NCBI GenBank assembly: GCA_027065825.1 | Contig: JAMONM010000059.1 | Location: forward strand, 1 to 37,038 | Reading direction: 5' to 3' | DNA length: 37,038 nt | DNA from: Campylobacterales bacterium | GTDB lineage: Bacteria > Campylobacterota > Campylobacteria > Campylobacterales > Nitratiruptoraceae | Shown: one piece after another, positions 25,329 to 34,098 of the stretch | Layout of the letters: every line of letters starts with the position of its first letter | Numbering within the stretch: the first letter of the stretch is position 1 | Made by a program: the position numbers and the translations under genes | The notes under the pieces: model-generated | What the model was told of the DNA's origin: nothing | The model's input: only the letters and a program-made list of their open reading frames with translations | Databases searched by the model: none

Positions 25329-25904
25329 TTCGCCCAAATCGATTATTTTGTCGCTACACCACCTGGCAAGATCGATATCGTGCGTAATGAGTAAAATCCC
25401 TATCTCATCCAGAAACTCCAAAAGAGTCTTCATAACCTCAAGCTGTATTATGTTATCGAGAGCCGAGGTGGGCTCATCGGCCAAAAGCAGTGAAGGCTTC
25501 ATCAGCAAAGCCCTCAATATGGAGCATCTTTGCAACTGACCGCCGGATAGCTCGTGCGGCATTTTATCCAGCAACGAAATATCCAGACTCATTTTAGAAG
25601 CTATCCGCTCCAGATTCGACAGATCTGCCACATCGCTTATCTGATTGACAATAGAATATGAAGGGTGAAAGGAAGTATAAGGGTCTTGGAATACCTGGGA
25701 AAAAGTTCCCCTTCGTATACGCCCTTTCAAAGGTTTCAAAAATCCGGCCACAAGTTCAAAAAGCGTGGTTTTCCCTACTCCGCTGGGACCGACGATAGCA
25801 ACGACTTCACCCCGCTTAACCTCCAAAGAGAAATCTTTGAACAGCACTCTATTATTTTCGTAACCGAATGTGAGATTCTCTATCTTTAAAACCGTTTCGC
25901 TCAT
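25317..25904 (-). CDS. orphan ABC transporter ATPase, Opp/Dpp/Nik type
   Basis: A short (195-residue) ABC ATPase. Walker A GPSGVGKT is at 39-46, the Q-loop region FQDPYTSFHP (72-81) has the pattern of oligopeptide/dipeptide/nickel importers, the signature is LSGGQ at 119-123, Walker B LLLADEPTSALD near 139-150 and the H-loop LITHD follows. Peptide ATPases are normally about 270 or more residues with a C-terminal peptide-transport extension; that is absent here, and no permease or binding protein is encoded nearby. It may serve a transporter elsewhere or act as a stand-alone half. It is divergent from the metal-efflux operon. Confidence 0.82.
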   Translation of the reverse strand: MSETVLKIENLTFGYENNRVLFKDFSLEVKRGEVVAIVGPSGVGKTTLFELVAGFLKPLKGRIRRGTFSQVFQDPYTSFHPSYSIVNQISDVADLSNLERIASKMSLDISLLDKMPHELSGGQLQRCSILRALLMKPSLLLADEPTSALDNIIQLEVMKTLLEFLDEIGILLITHDIDLARWCSDKIIDLGESGA

Positions 25905-25934
25905 AGAGTAATTATCGCATCTTTTGGCTTAACC

Positions 25935-25952
25935 TAGCTTTTCTTAAAGCTA
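25935..25952. repeat. small palindrome between the ABC ATPase and efflux genes
   Basis: TAGCTTT and AAAGCTA flank TCTT in the 107-base divergent gap. It could be an operator for either gene or a chance pair; no regulator gene lies next to it. Confidence 0.3.
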
Positions 25953-25988
25953 TCCAAATTATCATTTTAATATATATTTTCATAGGAA

Positions 25989-25994
25989 TATAAT
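25989..25994 (+). promoter_or_regulatory. -10 box of the metal-efflux operon
   Basis: TATAAT 18 bases upstream of the small Cys/His-rich gene, preceded by AT-rich periodic tracts. The upstream hexamer at 17 bases is TTTAAT, a weak -35. Confidence 0.5.
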
Positions 25995-26011
25995 TTTCCT
26001 TCGACTAAAAT

Positions 26012-26338
26012 ATGCCCATGATTAAAAAAATGTTTCTCTGGGGTAAAAAGGGCGTATTGGCCCTTTTGTTAGTCAGTTTCGCATTTTTCGTCGTTCACGA
26101 TTACGTTTTCGAGTATATCGACTCATGTCCTACTCAAAACGTATGCGAGAGATCGTGCGACATAAAGCAGCAAGACGGCGTATGCCAGCTACATGCCGAA
26201 ATTCACCATTCTCTTTTCATACTCCAAACTGCCGATTACAGCTGTGAAAGCATAAAATCGGATACTATCTTGCACAGCGATTCCGTGCACCCGTTTTTCG
26301 TCCCCGATTCTATATTCCATCCTCCTGCGCTCTCATAA
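26012..26338 (+). CDS. small Cys/His-rich membrane-anchored protein, first gene of the efflux operon
   Basis: A 108-residue protein I do not recognise. One membrane helix (about residues 13-28) after a Lys-rich start suggests an inside N-terminus and a periplasmic C-terminal part. That part holds five cysteines (39, 45, 49, 58, 78) and seven histidines in the whole protein (29, 61, 65, 66, 88, 93, 103), which suggests metal binding or disulfides. It lies 67 bases before an RND metal-efflux operon and shares its orientation. A role as metal chaperone or sensor for the pump is inference. Two in-frame ATGs (26012, 26018) are possible starts. Confidence 0.65.
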   Translation: MPMIKKMFLWGKKGVLALLLVSFAFFVVHDYVFEYIDSCPTQNVCERSCDIKQQDGVCQLHAEIHHSLFILQTADYSCESIKSDTILHSDSVHPFFVPDSIFHPPALS

Positions 26339-26405
26339 CTTTTTATCATCCACTATACATTAAACCCTAAAATATAAAACTATAAAAAATATAAAGGAAA
26401 AAGTT

Positions 26406-27605
26406 ATGAGAGCGATCGCAATATTTTTAACTCTATCTATCACGTTATCGACTCTTTTTGCACAGACGTTAAACGATCTGATAAAAGAGGCCTTAAAACA
26501 CCATCCGGACCTGCAACAAATAGAGATACAAAAAAGAGCTCTAAAAGCCAGGGCTCAGAGCGCTATAACAACCGATCCCGCCGAACTGCAATTGGGAGGT
26601 GGTTACGCCCTCGACAACGACTCCAGCGGCGGAAAAGAGTTTTTTGCCGGTATCTCTAAAGAGTTTTTTACCCCCGCTGTCAAACGAGCTCTGCAAGAGA
26701 GTTCCGAGCTTCTATTTAAATCTGAGCTTCTTAGGCTAGAAAGCCGATTATTAGAGAGTATATATACGATAGAATACCTCTATTTCGATAGCTGTTTACA
26801 AAAGAAAAAGCTGCTGTTAAAAGAGAAACTCTACGAAGAGTTCAACCGTTTTGCCCGGAAAATGCGAAGAGCTCAAGAACTGGGCGAAATCTCAAAAAAG
26901 GATCTTATAACCATTGAGTCCGAGTTGGCAAAAGACGAATTGGAGCTCAAACTTCAAAAAAGCTCCTACAGAGCCTCATTGATATCTTTGCAAAGAGAGC
27001 TGTACAGACCTAAACCTATCGGTGAACTCTCCTGTAGCGAGGATTTTGAAACCTTCAAAATAGAGCTTAACGAAAAGTCCGCGGTGAAAAGATCGCTGAA
27101 CATAAAATCGAAAGAGCTAAAAATCAAAGCTCTAAAAAGAGCTTTGAAAAAGTTCGACGCTCTATTTGACAGATACACTCTCTCGGCCGAATATTCGGAC
27201 GAATTCGGAACTACGAGATACGGCGGCTATATTTCGCTACCTCTATATTCCCTCTCGAAAAAAAAAGAGCTGGAAAAAAAGATTTTAATGGAGCAGATAT
27301 CGCTGGAGACGCTAAATATGCATGCCCAAAAACTAAAAACCGAAAATATGATAAAAGAGTTAAAAGAGATACTTCATACTATCCACGACTCGATAGCTCT
27401 ATATAAAGAGCTTGAAAAAGAGAAAAGTCGCCTGGTTCAGATGGTTCAACGCAGCTACCTCAGCGGAGAAAGCTCCGTAACCGAGCTCATCAGCGCCAAA
27501 AAGGAGCGCGTGTATATCTATCTAAAAACGATAGATCTACAGCAAGAATATCTAAAAAGGCTGTTCGATATGTATAAAACAGCGTCCATCAAGGAGATAA
27601 GATGA
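26406..27605 (+). CDS. TolC-family outer-membrane efflux protein (CusC/CzcC-like)
   Basis: Outer-membrane channel of a tripartite pump, 399 residues. A signal peptide is MRAIAIFLTLSITLSTLFA, cleaved before QT. The rest is mostly long amphipathic helices with heptad-like charged repeats, as in the two-fold TolC repeat (NDLIKEALKHHPDL near the start; the second repeat is near residues 210-390). It is shorter than E. coli TolC (about 470 mature), as usual for CusC/CzcC relatives in this group. An AAAGGAAAAAG ribosome site precedes it and the stop overlaps the adaptor gene as ATGA. Confidence 0.88.
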   Translation: MRAIAIFLTLSITLSTLFAQTLNDLIKEALKHHPDLQQIEIQKRALKARAQSAITTDPAELQLGGGYALDNDSSGGKEFFAGISKEFFTPAVKRALQESSELLFKSELLRLESRLLESIYTIEYLYFDSCLQKKKLLLKEKLYEEFNRFARKMRRAQELGEISKKDLITIESELAKDELELKLQKSSYRASLISLQRELYRPKPIGELSCSEDFETFKIELNEKSAVKRSLNIKSKELKIKALKRALKKFDALFDRYTLSAEYSDEFGTTRYGGYISLPLYSLSKKKELEKKILMEQISLETLNMHAQKLKTENMIKELKEILHTIHDSIALYKELEKEKSRLVQMVQRSYLSGESSVTELISAKKERVYIYLKTIDLQQEYLKRLFDMYKTASIKEIR

Positions 27606-28678
27606 AAAAAACGTTACTGGCTTTAATTACTGTGTGCGCTCTTTTTGGAGCGGAACCGATAGTTTTGAGCAAACAGCAGATATTAAACTGGCAGATAAAA
27701 ACGGCTAAACCCCAAATAGCGCACAAACTGCCTCTTGGCAACTTCATGATGGAGGTTAAGGCTCCGGCTTCGATGTATAGAACCGTTTCGCTCCCTTTTG
27801 AGGCTTCGATAGTTAAAATTTACGTAAATAGATACGACAAGGTCTCCCGGGGAGCCGCCCTTTTTCAGGTAACCTCGAAGGAACTGATCGAAAGGCAAAA
27901 CGAACTGGCAGCTCTCGGCATAGAGCTTTCGAGTCTAAAAATCGAAAACGAAAGAAAAGGTAGGCTCTGCGCCGAAGGCATCATTGCTCAAAAGGAGTGC
28001 ATATACTCTCAAACCAGACTCAAGACGCTGCTTGGCAAAATAGAAAAAACCAGATCATTGCTGAGACTCTACTCTCTCGATAAGGATATGATCAAAAACG
28101 TAGAATCGGGGAAAAAGATCTACAGATATCTTACCGTTCGTTCGCCTATAGAGGCGGTTGTCGCGGATCTGCATCTGCATTCAGGATCGGTCGCGGAAGT
28201 TTCGAAACCTATTGTTACGCTCCTTTCCACCGATAAGAAAATTCTAGACGCCATGATTCCGGTAGAGAGAGCCAAAACCCTAAAACCAAAAACCGAAGTT
28301 GCCCTAGAATTGGGCGAAACCTATTACGCCGCGAGCGTCAAAAACGTTGCGCAGATAGTACAAAGCACAAATCAAACCCAAAAGGTCCGATTCGAAATAA
28401 AAGAGAGACTCGATCTACCGGTAGGATACAGAACCGAAGGAAGAGTATATATCTTTAAAGAGAGTCTAAAAGTACCGAAAATAGCCGCCATCTTTTATGA
28501 CAAGAACTACTATCTGTTCAAAAGAGGCAAAAAAGGTTTTATTCCAATAAAGATCGACATTCTATCTGATAGCGAAAACTTTTTCTATATACCCAAAGAG
28601 ACCCTGCAAAAGAGCGACGAAATAGTGGTAGAAGGTTCTATGGTACTAAAAGGAATGATGGAGCAAAGCGATGATTGA
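27602..28678 (+). CDS. periplasmic adaptor of an RND metal pump (CusB/CzcB-like)
   Basis: Membrane-fusion protein of 358 residues that links the inner-membrane pump to the outer-membrane channel. A signal peptide is at MKKTLLALITVCALFGA, cleaved before EP. A barrel-sandwich (lipoyl-like) half with FEASIVKIYVNRYDKVSRGA is followed by a helical hairpin (about 95-155) containing two cysteines (GRLCAEGIIAQKEC), the second lipoyl half (VRSPIEAVVADLHLHSGSVAE), a beta-barrel and a membrane-proximal domain. The N-terminal methionine cluster of E. coli CusB is not obvious; FMMEV and scattered Met are all that is visible. Overlaps the pump gene by 8 bases. Confidence 0.9.
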   Translation: MKKTLLALITVCALFGAEPIVLSKQQILNWQIKTAKPQIAHKLPLGNFMMEVKAPASMYRTVSLPFEASIVKIYVNRYDKVSRGAALFQVTSKELIERQNELAALGIELSSLKIENERKGRLCAEGIIAQKECIYSQTRLKTLLGKIEKTRSLLRLYSLDKDMIKNVESGKKIYRYLTVRSPIEAVVADLHLHSGSVAEVSKPIVTLLSTDKKILDAMIPVERAKTLKPKTEVALELGETYYAASVKNVAQIVQSTNQTQKVRFEIKERLDLPVGYRTEGRVYIFKESLKVPKIAAIFYDKNYYLFKRGKKGFIPIKIDILSDSENFFYIPKETLQKSDEIVVEGSMVLKGMMEQSDD

Positions 28679-31600
28679 CGCCATAATTAAATTCTCGCTA
28701 TCCCAAAGACTGTTTGTTATGCTTTTGGCTCTGGTAATATTGGGATTCGGTATAAAATCCTACAAAGAGCTTCCTATAGACGCGTTTCCGGACATTTCGC
28801 CCACTCAGGTAAAGATTATCATGAAAGCCAGCGGAATGACCCCCAGCGAAGTGGAATCCAGAATAACCACGCCGATAGAGCTGGCGATGCTGGGAATCCC
28901 CCACCAAACCATCGTAAGATCTATATCCAAATACGGTCTTTGCGATATAACGATAGATTTTGAAGAGGGAACTGATATATACTGGGCCAGGCAGCAAGTC
29001 AGCGAAAGACTAACCGCCATAAAAGACGAACTGCCCAAAAACGCCGAAGGCGGTATGGCGCCAATCAGTACGCCTTTGAGCGATATTTTGATGTTTACGA
29101 TAGAATCGGACTCTCTCTCCCTGATTGAAAAAAGAACTATTCTGGACTGGATTATAGCGCCAAAAATCAGGAGCATAAACGGCGTAGCGGAAGTAAACTC
29201 CCTGGGAGGTTTCGTCAAAACCTATCAAATAACGCCGAACCTATCTAAAATGCAGGCTCTGGGAGTAACTATGGAGGATATCCGCCTCGCTCTACAGAAC
29301 AACAATCAAAACGACGGGGCGGGCAGGATCAGCGTAGGACCGGAGAGTTTTTACGTACGTAGCGTAGGACGGATAAAAAACATTGAAGATATAGAGATTC
29401 GCGCCGTAAAAAACGTAGACTCCAAGGTTATCAGAATAAAAGACGTAGCCACCGTAGGTATCGGACACCTAACCAGAGCCGGTTTCGTAACAAAAGACGG
29501 TATATCAGAAGCGGTCGAGGGTATAGTTTTGTCGCTAAAAGGAGCCAACGCGGCAAAAGTTATAACCCAGGTAAAAGAGGAGCTCTCACAGCTTGAAAAA
29601 TCTCTTCCGCCCGGCACGAAAATAAAACTGCTCTACGATAGAAGCGAACTGGTGGATATCGCCACCTATACGGTTAAAAAGGCGCTCATCGAGGCCGTAA
29701 TTCTGATCATAGTCATACTGCTGCTTATGTTGGGGAATATCGCTTCGGCCGTATCCGTGGCTCTAATACTGCCTTTTGCCCTGCTTATGAGTTTTATCGC
29801 TATGAAAATGTTCGGTCTCAGCGCCAATTTGATGAGTCTGGGAGGTTTGGCAATAGCTGTGGGAATGCTGGTGGATTCGGCCGTCGTTATGGTTGAACAC
29901 ATAACCGCCGAACTGGGCAACAAAAGACATAAAAGATGCTCTAAAATGGAGATAATACTACGTGCCGCAAAAGAGGTAGCCCCCTCTATAGTGACAGGAG
30001 TGTTAATTATAATTATAGTATTTATGCCTCTGTTGACTCTCGAGGGGCTCGAAGGCAAACTCTTCAAACCCGTGGCTCTGAGTATAGTTTTTGCGCTTTT
30101 TAGCTCGCTGTTGCTGGCGCTGACGCTGATTCCCGTTATTAGCTATATGCTTTTGAAAATCAGACCCGATAAAGAGTCTTTCGTTATGAGGGTTCTTTTA
30201 AAAATTTACAAACCTACGCTGATGTGGGCGATCAAGCGTCAGTGGGTTGTGGTTGCGATAGCTCTGACGCTGATGGGAGCTGCCGGATATATGTTTACCA
30301 AAGTGGGAAAAACATTTATGCCTACCATGGATGAGGGCAGCATAATAATCGGAATAGAGAAAAACCCCTCCATCAGCCTGGAAGAGAGTCGCGAAATGGA
30401 TCTAAAAATTCAGCAAAAAATTCTAAAAGAGGTTCCCGAGGTCCTCTCGATCGTAGCTAGAACCGGAACGGACGAACTTGGACTGGACCCGATGGGTCTA
30501 AACGACACGGATACATTTTTGGTTCTAAAACCGAAAAACGAGTGGAGAAAACCGGACAAAGAGTGGCTGATCAACGAACTTAGAAAAGTTTTGGAACAGT
30601 TTCCCGGTATTGAATACAGTTTTACCCAGCCGATAGAGATGAGGGTTTCGGAGATGTTAACCGGCGTCAGAGGCGATCTGGCGGTTAAAATATACGGTAG
30701 CGACCAGAACAGGCTCAACGAACTGGGCAAACAGATAAAAGATATCATTGAACAGGTACCCGGCAGCAGCGACGTTTACAAAAAAGCCAACGAAGGCTTT
30801 GAGTACCTCGAACTGGTATTCAATCACGAAGCGCTCGGAAGATACGGATTGAGCGAGTCGGATATAGCTGACTATCTAAAAACTCTGGTAGACGGAGTTA
30901 AAATCGGCATTGTTCAGGAAGGGTTAAAGAGGTTCGACCTGGTCATTAAAGGCGATAGCGAATACCAAAAATCCATAGAGTCTCTCAAGAGCCTAAACTA
31001 TGTATTGAACGACGGAACGGTCATAGCTTTGGAGAGACTCGTAACCTTTAGGCAAAGCGGAGGACCCGTTCAGATAGAGCATGAAAAAGGATTAAGAAAA
31101 ACCGTCGTTCAAAGCAACGTGGAGGGGCGTGATCTGGTAGGATTTGTGGACGACGTAAAAAAAGCTATACAACGAGAAATAAAACTGCCTCCAGGATACT
31201 TTATCGAATACGGCGGCGAATTCGAAAACCAGCAAAGAGCGGCCAAAAGATTGATGATTATCGTGCCGATTTCCATATTTATGATATTCGTGCTGCTATT
31301 TATATCTTTCAACTCTTTGACTCAGGCCCTGCTGGTACTGGTCAATATTCCTCTTGCTCTGGTAGGCGGAATAGCGGGACTGTACTTTACCGGCGAATAT
31401 CTATCCGTTCCAGCCTCAGTGGGTTTTATAGCCCTTTTGGGAATTGCCATTCTAAACGGCGTGGTGATGGTTAACTATTTCAATCAACTGGTACTTAACG
31501 GCCTGAGCGTAAAAGAGGCTGTTATAACCGGAGCGGCCAGAAGACTCAGACCGGTTTTGATGACGGCTCTAATAGCCGCTTTGGGGCTTTTGCCTCTAAT

Positions 31601-31742
31601 GTTCGCAACTGGCCCAGGATCCGAAATACAAAGGCCCCTGGCTATCGTGGTCATCTACGGATTGGCCAGCTCAACACTGCTGACGCTGGTAGTTTTACCC
31701 ATTTTATATCTGAGATTTATCAAGGATCTCAACAATAGATAG
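28671..31742 (+). CDS. heavy-metal efflux RND pump (CzcA/CusA family)
   Basis: Inner-membrane proton-driven pump of 1023 residues with the duplicated six-helix plus periplasmic-porter layout. N-terminal helix ends in ELPIDAFPDISPTQVKI, typical of the heavy-metal (HME) branch. Helix 4 carries AVGMLVDSAVVMVEH, with the proton-relay Asp near residue 402. The porter domain has MRVSEMLTGVRGD. Compared with E. coli CusA, only one of the three copper-binding methionines has an approximate counterpart (EMLTG), and the third is Leu (RYGLSESD), so a divalent metal such as Zn, Co, Ni or Cd is as likely as Cu/Ag. It ends next to a strong hairpin. Confidence 0.92.
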   Translation: MIDAIIKFSLSQRLFVMLLALVILGFGIKSYKELPIDAFPDISPTQVKIIMKASGMTPSEVESRITTPIELAMLGIPHQTIVRSISKYGLCDITIDFEEGTDIYWARQQVSERLTAIKDELPKNAEGGMAPISTPLSDILMFTIESDSLSLIEKRTILDWIIAPKIRSINGVAEVNSLGGFVKTYQITPNLSKMQALGVTMEDIRLALQNNNQNDGAGRISVGPESFYVRSVGRIKNIEDIEIRAVKNVDSKVIRIKDVATVGIGHLTRAGFVTKDGISEAVEGIVLSLKGANAAKVITQVKEELSQLEKSLPPGTKIKLLYDRSELVDIATYTVKKALIEAVILIIVILLLMLGNIASAVSVALILPFALLMSFIAMKMFGLSANLMSLGGLAIAVGMLVDSAVVMVEHITAELGNKRHKRCSKMEIILRAAKEVAPSIVTGVLIIIIVFMPLLTLEGLEGKLFKPVALSIVFALFSSLLLALTLIPVISYMLLKIRPDKESFVMRVLLKIYKPTLMWAIKRQWVVVAIALTLMGAAGYMFTKVGKTFMPTMDEGSIIIGIEKNPSISLEESREMDLKIQQKILKEVPEVLSIVARTGTDELGLDPMGLNDTDTFLVLKPKNEWRKPDKEWLINELRKVLEQFPGIEYSFTQPIEMRVSEMLTGVRGDLAVKIYGSDQNRLNELGKQIKDIIEQVPGSSDVYKKANEGFEYLELVFNHEALGRYGLSESDIADYLKTLVDGVKIGIVQEGLKRFDLVIKGDSEYQKSIESLKSLNYVLNDGTVIALERLVTFRQSGGPVQIEHEKGLRKTVVQSNVEGRDLVGFVDDVKKAIQREIKLPPGYFIEYGGEFENQQRAAKRLMIIVPISIFMIFVLLFISFNSLTQALLVLVNIPLALVGGIAGLYFTGEYLSVPASVGFIALLGIAILNGVVMVNYFNQLVLNGLSVKEAVITGAARRLRPVLMTALIAALGLLPLMFATGPGSEIQRPLAIVVIYGLASSTLLTLVVLPILYLRFIKDLNNR

Positions 31743-31770
31743 TTTATGGACCGCTAACGCGGTCCATAAA
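31743..31770. terminator. perfect 12-base hairpin between convergent cusA-like and proA genes
   Basis: TTTATGGACCGC and GCGGTCCATAAA form a perfect 12-pair stem with loop TAAC, in the 31 bases between two convergent stops. There is no T-run on either side beyond the A/T ends of the stem, so it may be a bidirectional terminator of unusual form or a 3'-end stabiliser. Confidence 0.7.
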
Positions 31771-31773
31771 TGA

Positions 31774-33009
31774 TCACTCCCTGATCTGTCCTTCTCCGTA
31801 TATCTTATATTTGTACGTAGTCAGATCGTTGATACCCATAGGGCCTCTGGCGTGGAGTTTGTTGGTACTGATTCCGACTTCCGCTCCAAAACCGAACACT
31901 CCTCCGTCCGTAAATCTCGTAGAAGCGTTCAGATAAACGCAGGCGGCGTCGATAGAGTTCATAAATTTCTCGGCAGTGGAGTAGTTTTGGGTTACGATAG
32001 TCTCACTATGGCCGCTACCGTATCTGTTTATATGCTCTATAGCCCCCTCTACTCCATCTACGACTTTAATCGAGAGAATATTGTCCAAATATTCGGTGTC
32101 GAAATCCTCTTCGGTAGCCTTCTCCACGTTAATACTCTCCAAAGTCTTAGGACAACCTTTCAAGAGCGTTTCGTGCGGTTTGAAAGCTTCGTAGATTCTA
32201 GGCAATATCTCGCTCTTTATAGCCTCATCCACCAATAGAGTCTCCATGGCGTTGCAAACGCCGGGTCTTTGAACCTTGGCGTTAACGGCGATACGGATAG
32301 CCTTTTCAAAATCGGCCTCTTTGTCGATATAGGTATGACATACCCCTTTGTCGTGCTTGACCACCGGAACCGTAGCGTTTTCAGAAACATATCTGATTAA
32401 AGCCTCCCCTCCTCTAGGAATGATCAAATCCACGTACCGATCCATCTTGATCAATTCGGCTACTCCCTCTCTGCTGTAGTCGGGCAGAAGGGATATCAGC
32501 TCGGCAGGAAGCGAATTTGCCAACAGCACCTCTCTCAATATGGCGGCAATCGCCTCGTTCGAATTTTTGGCCTCGCTGCCCCCTTTTAAAATGCACACGT
32601 TAGAGGATTTGAAACAAAGGGCCGCCGTATCGCTGGTAACGTTGGGCCTAGATTCGTAAATTATCCCTATTACCCCTATCGGAACGGAGACTTTCTCTAT
32701 TTTTAAGCCGTTATCTAAAATCCATCCCTCAAGAACTCTTCCTACCGGATCCTTCAAGGCGGCTATCTGCGCTACGGAATCGGCCATATCCATGACTCTT
32801 TTCCTATTTAACAAAAGCCGATCCATCATTGCCGAAGATAGGCCGTTCTTGCGCGCGTTTTCCATATCGATCTCGTTAGCCGACAGAATCCTCTCCTCAT
32901 TTTTCAAAATGGCTTCGGCCATCTCTTTGAGAACCCTCTTTTTCTTCTCTCCGGTAACGGTAGAGAGAACCGAAGCGCTCTCTTTGGCCTTTTTTAGGAA
33001 CTCTTCCAT
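31774..33009 (-). CDS. proA: glutamate-5-semialdehyde dehydrogenase
   Basis: Second step of proline synthesis, reducing gamma-glutamyl phosphate to glutamate semialdehyde with NADPH. At 411 residues it is complete. Aldehyde-dehydrogenase fold motifs: IYESRPNVTSD (118-126 region), LKGGSEA (141-147) and the catalytic Cys252 in QRPGVCNAMETLL. The C-terminus holds GFGAEVGISTNKLHARGPMG. An AGAGG ribosome site lies 8 bases before the ATG. proB and proC are not in the window, as expected for the scattered pathway in this group. Confidence 0.97.
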   Translation of the reverse strand: MEEFLKKAKESASVLSTVTGEKKKRVLKEMAEAILKNEERILSANEIDMENARKNGLSSAMMDRLLLNRKRVMDMADSVAQIAALKDPVGRVLEGWILDNGLKIEKVSVPIGVIGIIYESRPNVTSDTAALCFKSSNVCILKGGSEAKNSNEAIAAILREVLLANSLPAELISLLPDYSREGVAELIKMDRYVDLIIPRGGEALIRYVSENATVPVVKHDKGVCHTYIDKEADFEKAIRIAVNAKVQRPGVCNAMETLLVDEAIKSEILPRIYEAFKPHETLLKGCPKTLESINVEKATEEDFDTEYLDNILSIKVVDGVEGAIEHINRYGSGHSETIVTQNYSTAEKFMNSIDAACVYLNASTRFTDGGVFGFGAEVGISTNKLHARGPMGINDLTTYKYKIYGEGQIRE

Positions 33010-33032
33010 TTTACACCTCTTTTTTGTCCGAT

Positions 33033-33061
33033 ATTTTACACCCGTACAGCTTTTTGAGCAA
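33033..33061 (-). promoter_or_regulatory. probable proA promoter
   Basis: TTGCTC (33056-33061) and TAAAAT (33033-33038) on the minus strand are separated by 17 bases, 24 bases upstream of the proA ATG. -10 matches 5 of 6 and -35 matches 3 of 6. Confidence 0.5.
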
Positions 33062-33132
33062 TTAAACGTCCCTTTTATATTTCTTTAAGCGACACGCTCC
33101 CATAATATAAGAAATTATTATAAGGAGCCGGC

Positions 33133-34098
33133 ATGGAAAAGATTTACGAAATGGCTATTATAGGGGCCGGACCGGCAGGTATAGCTGTTGCGGTAGAGAG
33201 CCGTACAATGGGTATAGAAGATATATTGTTGCTCGAAAAATCGCACAGCCACTCCGCTACGATAAGAGAGTTTTACAAAAACGGCAAAAGGGTCGACAAG
33301 GAGTGGAAGGGACAAAAAATCGATTGCGAAGGTAATATCGTATTTACTGAAGGAACCAAAGAGAGTACGCTGAATCTCTTTGAGAAGCTTTTGGCCGCAC
33401 ATGAGATTGATACCGTTTTTAACACCGAAGCAGAAAGCGTAAAAAAACTAGACTCCATATTTGTCATCACTACCTCGAACAACCAAAAATTCAAAGCGGA
33501 AAACGTGGTCATAGCGATTGGGAAAATGGGCAAGCCCAACAGACCGGATTACAAGATTCCTCCTCAACTGAGATCGAAGATAGATTTTAATCTGGACAGA
33601 TGCAGACCGAAAGAGGATATATTGGTAGTAGGAGGCGGCAACAGCGCGGCGGAATACGCGTGCGCCCTTGTTGAGTCAAACAGAGTGACTCTAAGTTATC
33701 GCAAAGAGAGATTTACAAAATTAAACGAAGAGAATCTGCAACAGATCGAAAACTGCGTAAAAAAGGGAGCGTTGAGACTAAAATTAAACAGCCAAATCGA
33801 AAAAATTCAGCAGATCGACGAAAAAGTCGGCGTATTCTTCCGCGATAAAACGGTAGAGAAATTTGACAGAATAGTTTATGCGATAGGAGGTACCACGCCG
33901 GTCGAGTTTTTAAAAAGATGCTCTTTAGAATTAAAAGGAGACTCGCTGGAAGTGGACGAAAACTTTATGACTCCGATTACGGGACTGTTCGCGGCAGGCG
34001 ATATAGTATGCGATACGGGCGGATCGATTGTAGCCGCGCTCAACCACGGCTATAAAATTGCTTCATACGTGGCTGGTCGGAAAAGAGGCGTAAAATAG
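33133..34098 (+). CDS. NAD(P)/FAD-dependent oxidoreductase (YpdA/thioredoxin-reductase-like)
   Basis: Soluble flavoprotein of 321 residues. The FAD motif GAGPAGIA is at 11-18, the second dinucleotide motif VVGGGNSAAEYA at 165-176 and the C-terminal GLFAAGDIVC motif near 285-295. The redox CxxC of thioredoxin reductase is missing, so it resembles YpdA or ferredoxin-NADP reductase type members. Its place divergent from proA matches Cj0558c-Cj0559 of Campylobacter jejuni as I recall it. A strong AAGGAG site lies 5 bases before the ATG. The last 36 bases overlap the convergent HDOD gene. Physiological substrate unknown. Confidence 0.85.
   Translation: MEKIYEMAIIGAGPAGIAVAVESRTMGIEDILLLEKSHSHSATIREFYKNGKRVDKEWKGQKIDCEGNIVFTEGTKESTLNLFEKLLAAHEIDTVFNTEAESVKKLDSIFVITTSNNQKFKAENVVIAIGKMGKPNRPDYKIPPQLRSKIDFNLDRCRPKEDILVVGGGNSAAEYACALVESNRVTLSYRKERFTKLNEENLQQIENCVKKGALRLKLNSQIEKIQQIDEKVGVFFRDKTVEKFDRIVYAIGGTTPVEFLKRCSLELKGDSLEVDENFMTPITGLFAAGDIVCDTGGSIVAALNHGYKIASYVAGRKRGVK

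Noticed and set aside
28671-31742. Naming the pump cusA (copper/silver)
   Set aside because: The methionine triad of CusA is not conserved, so the metal is left open.
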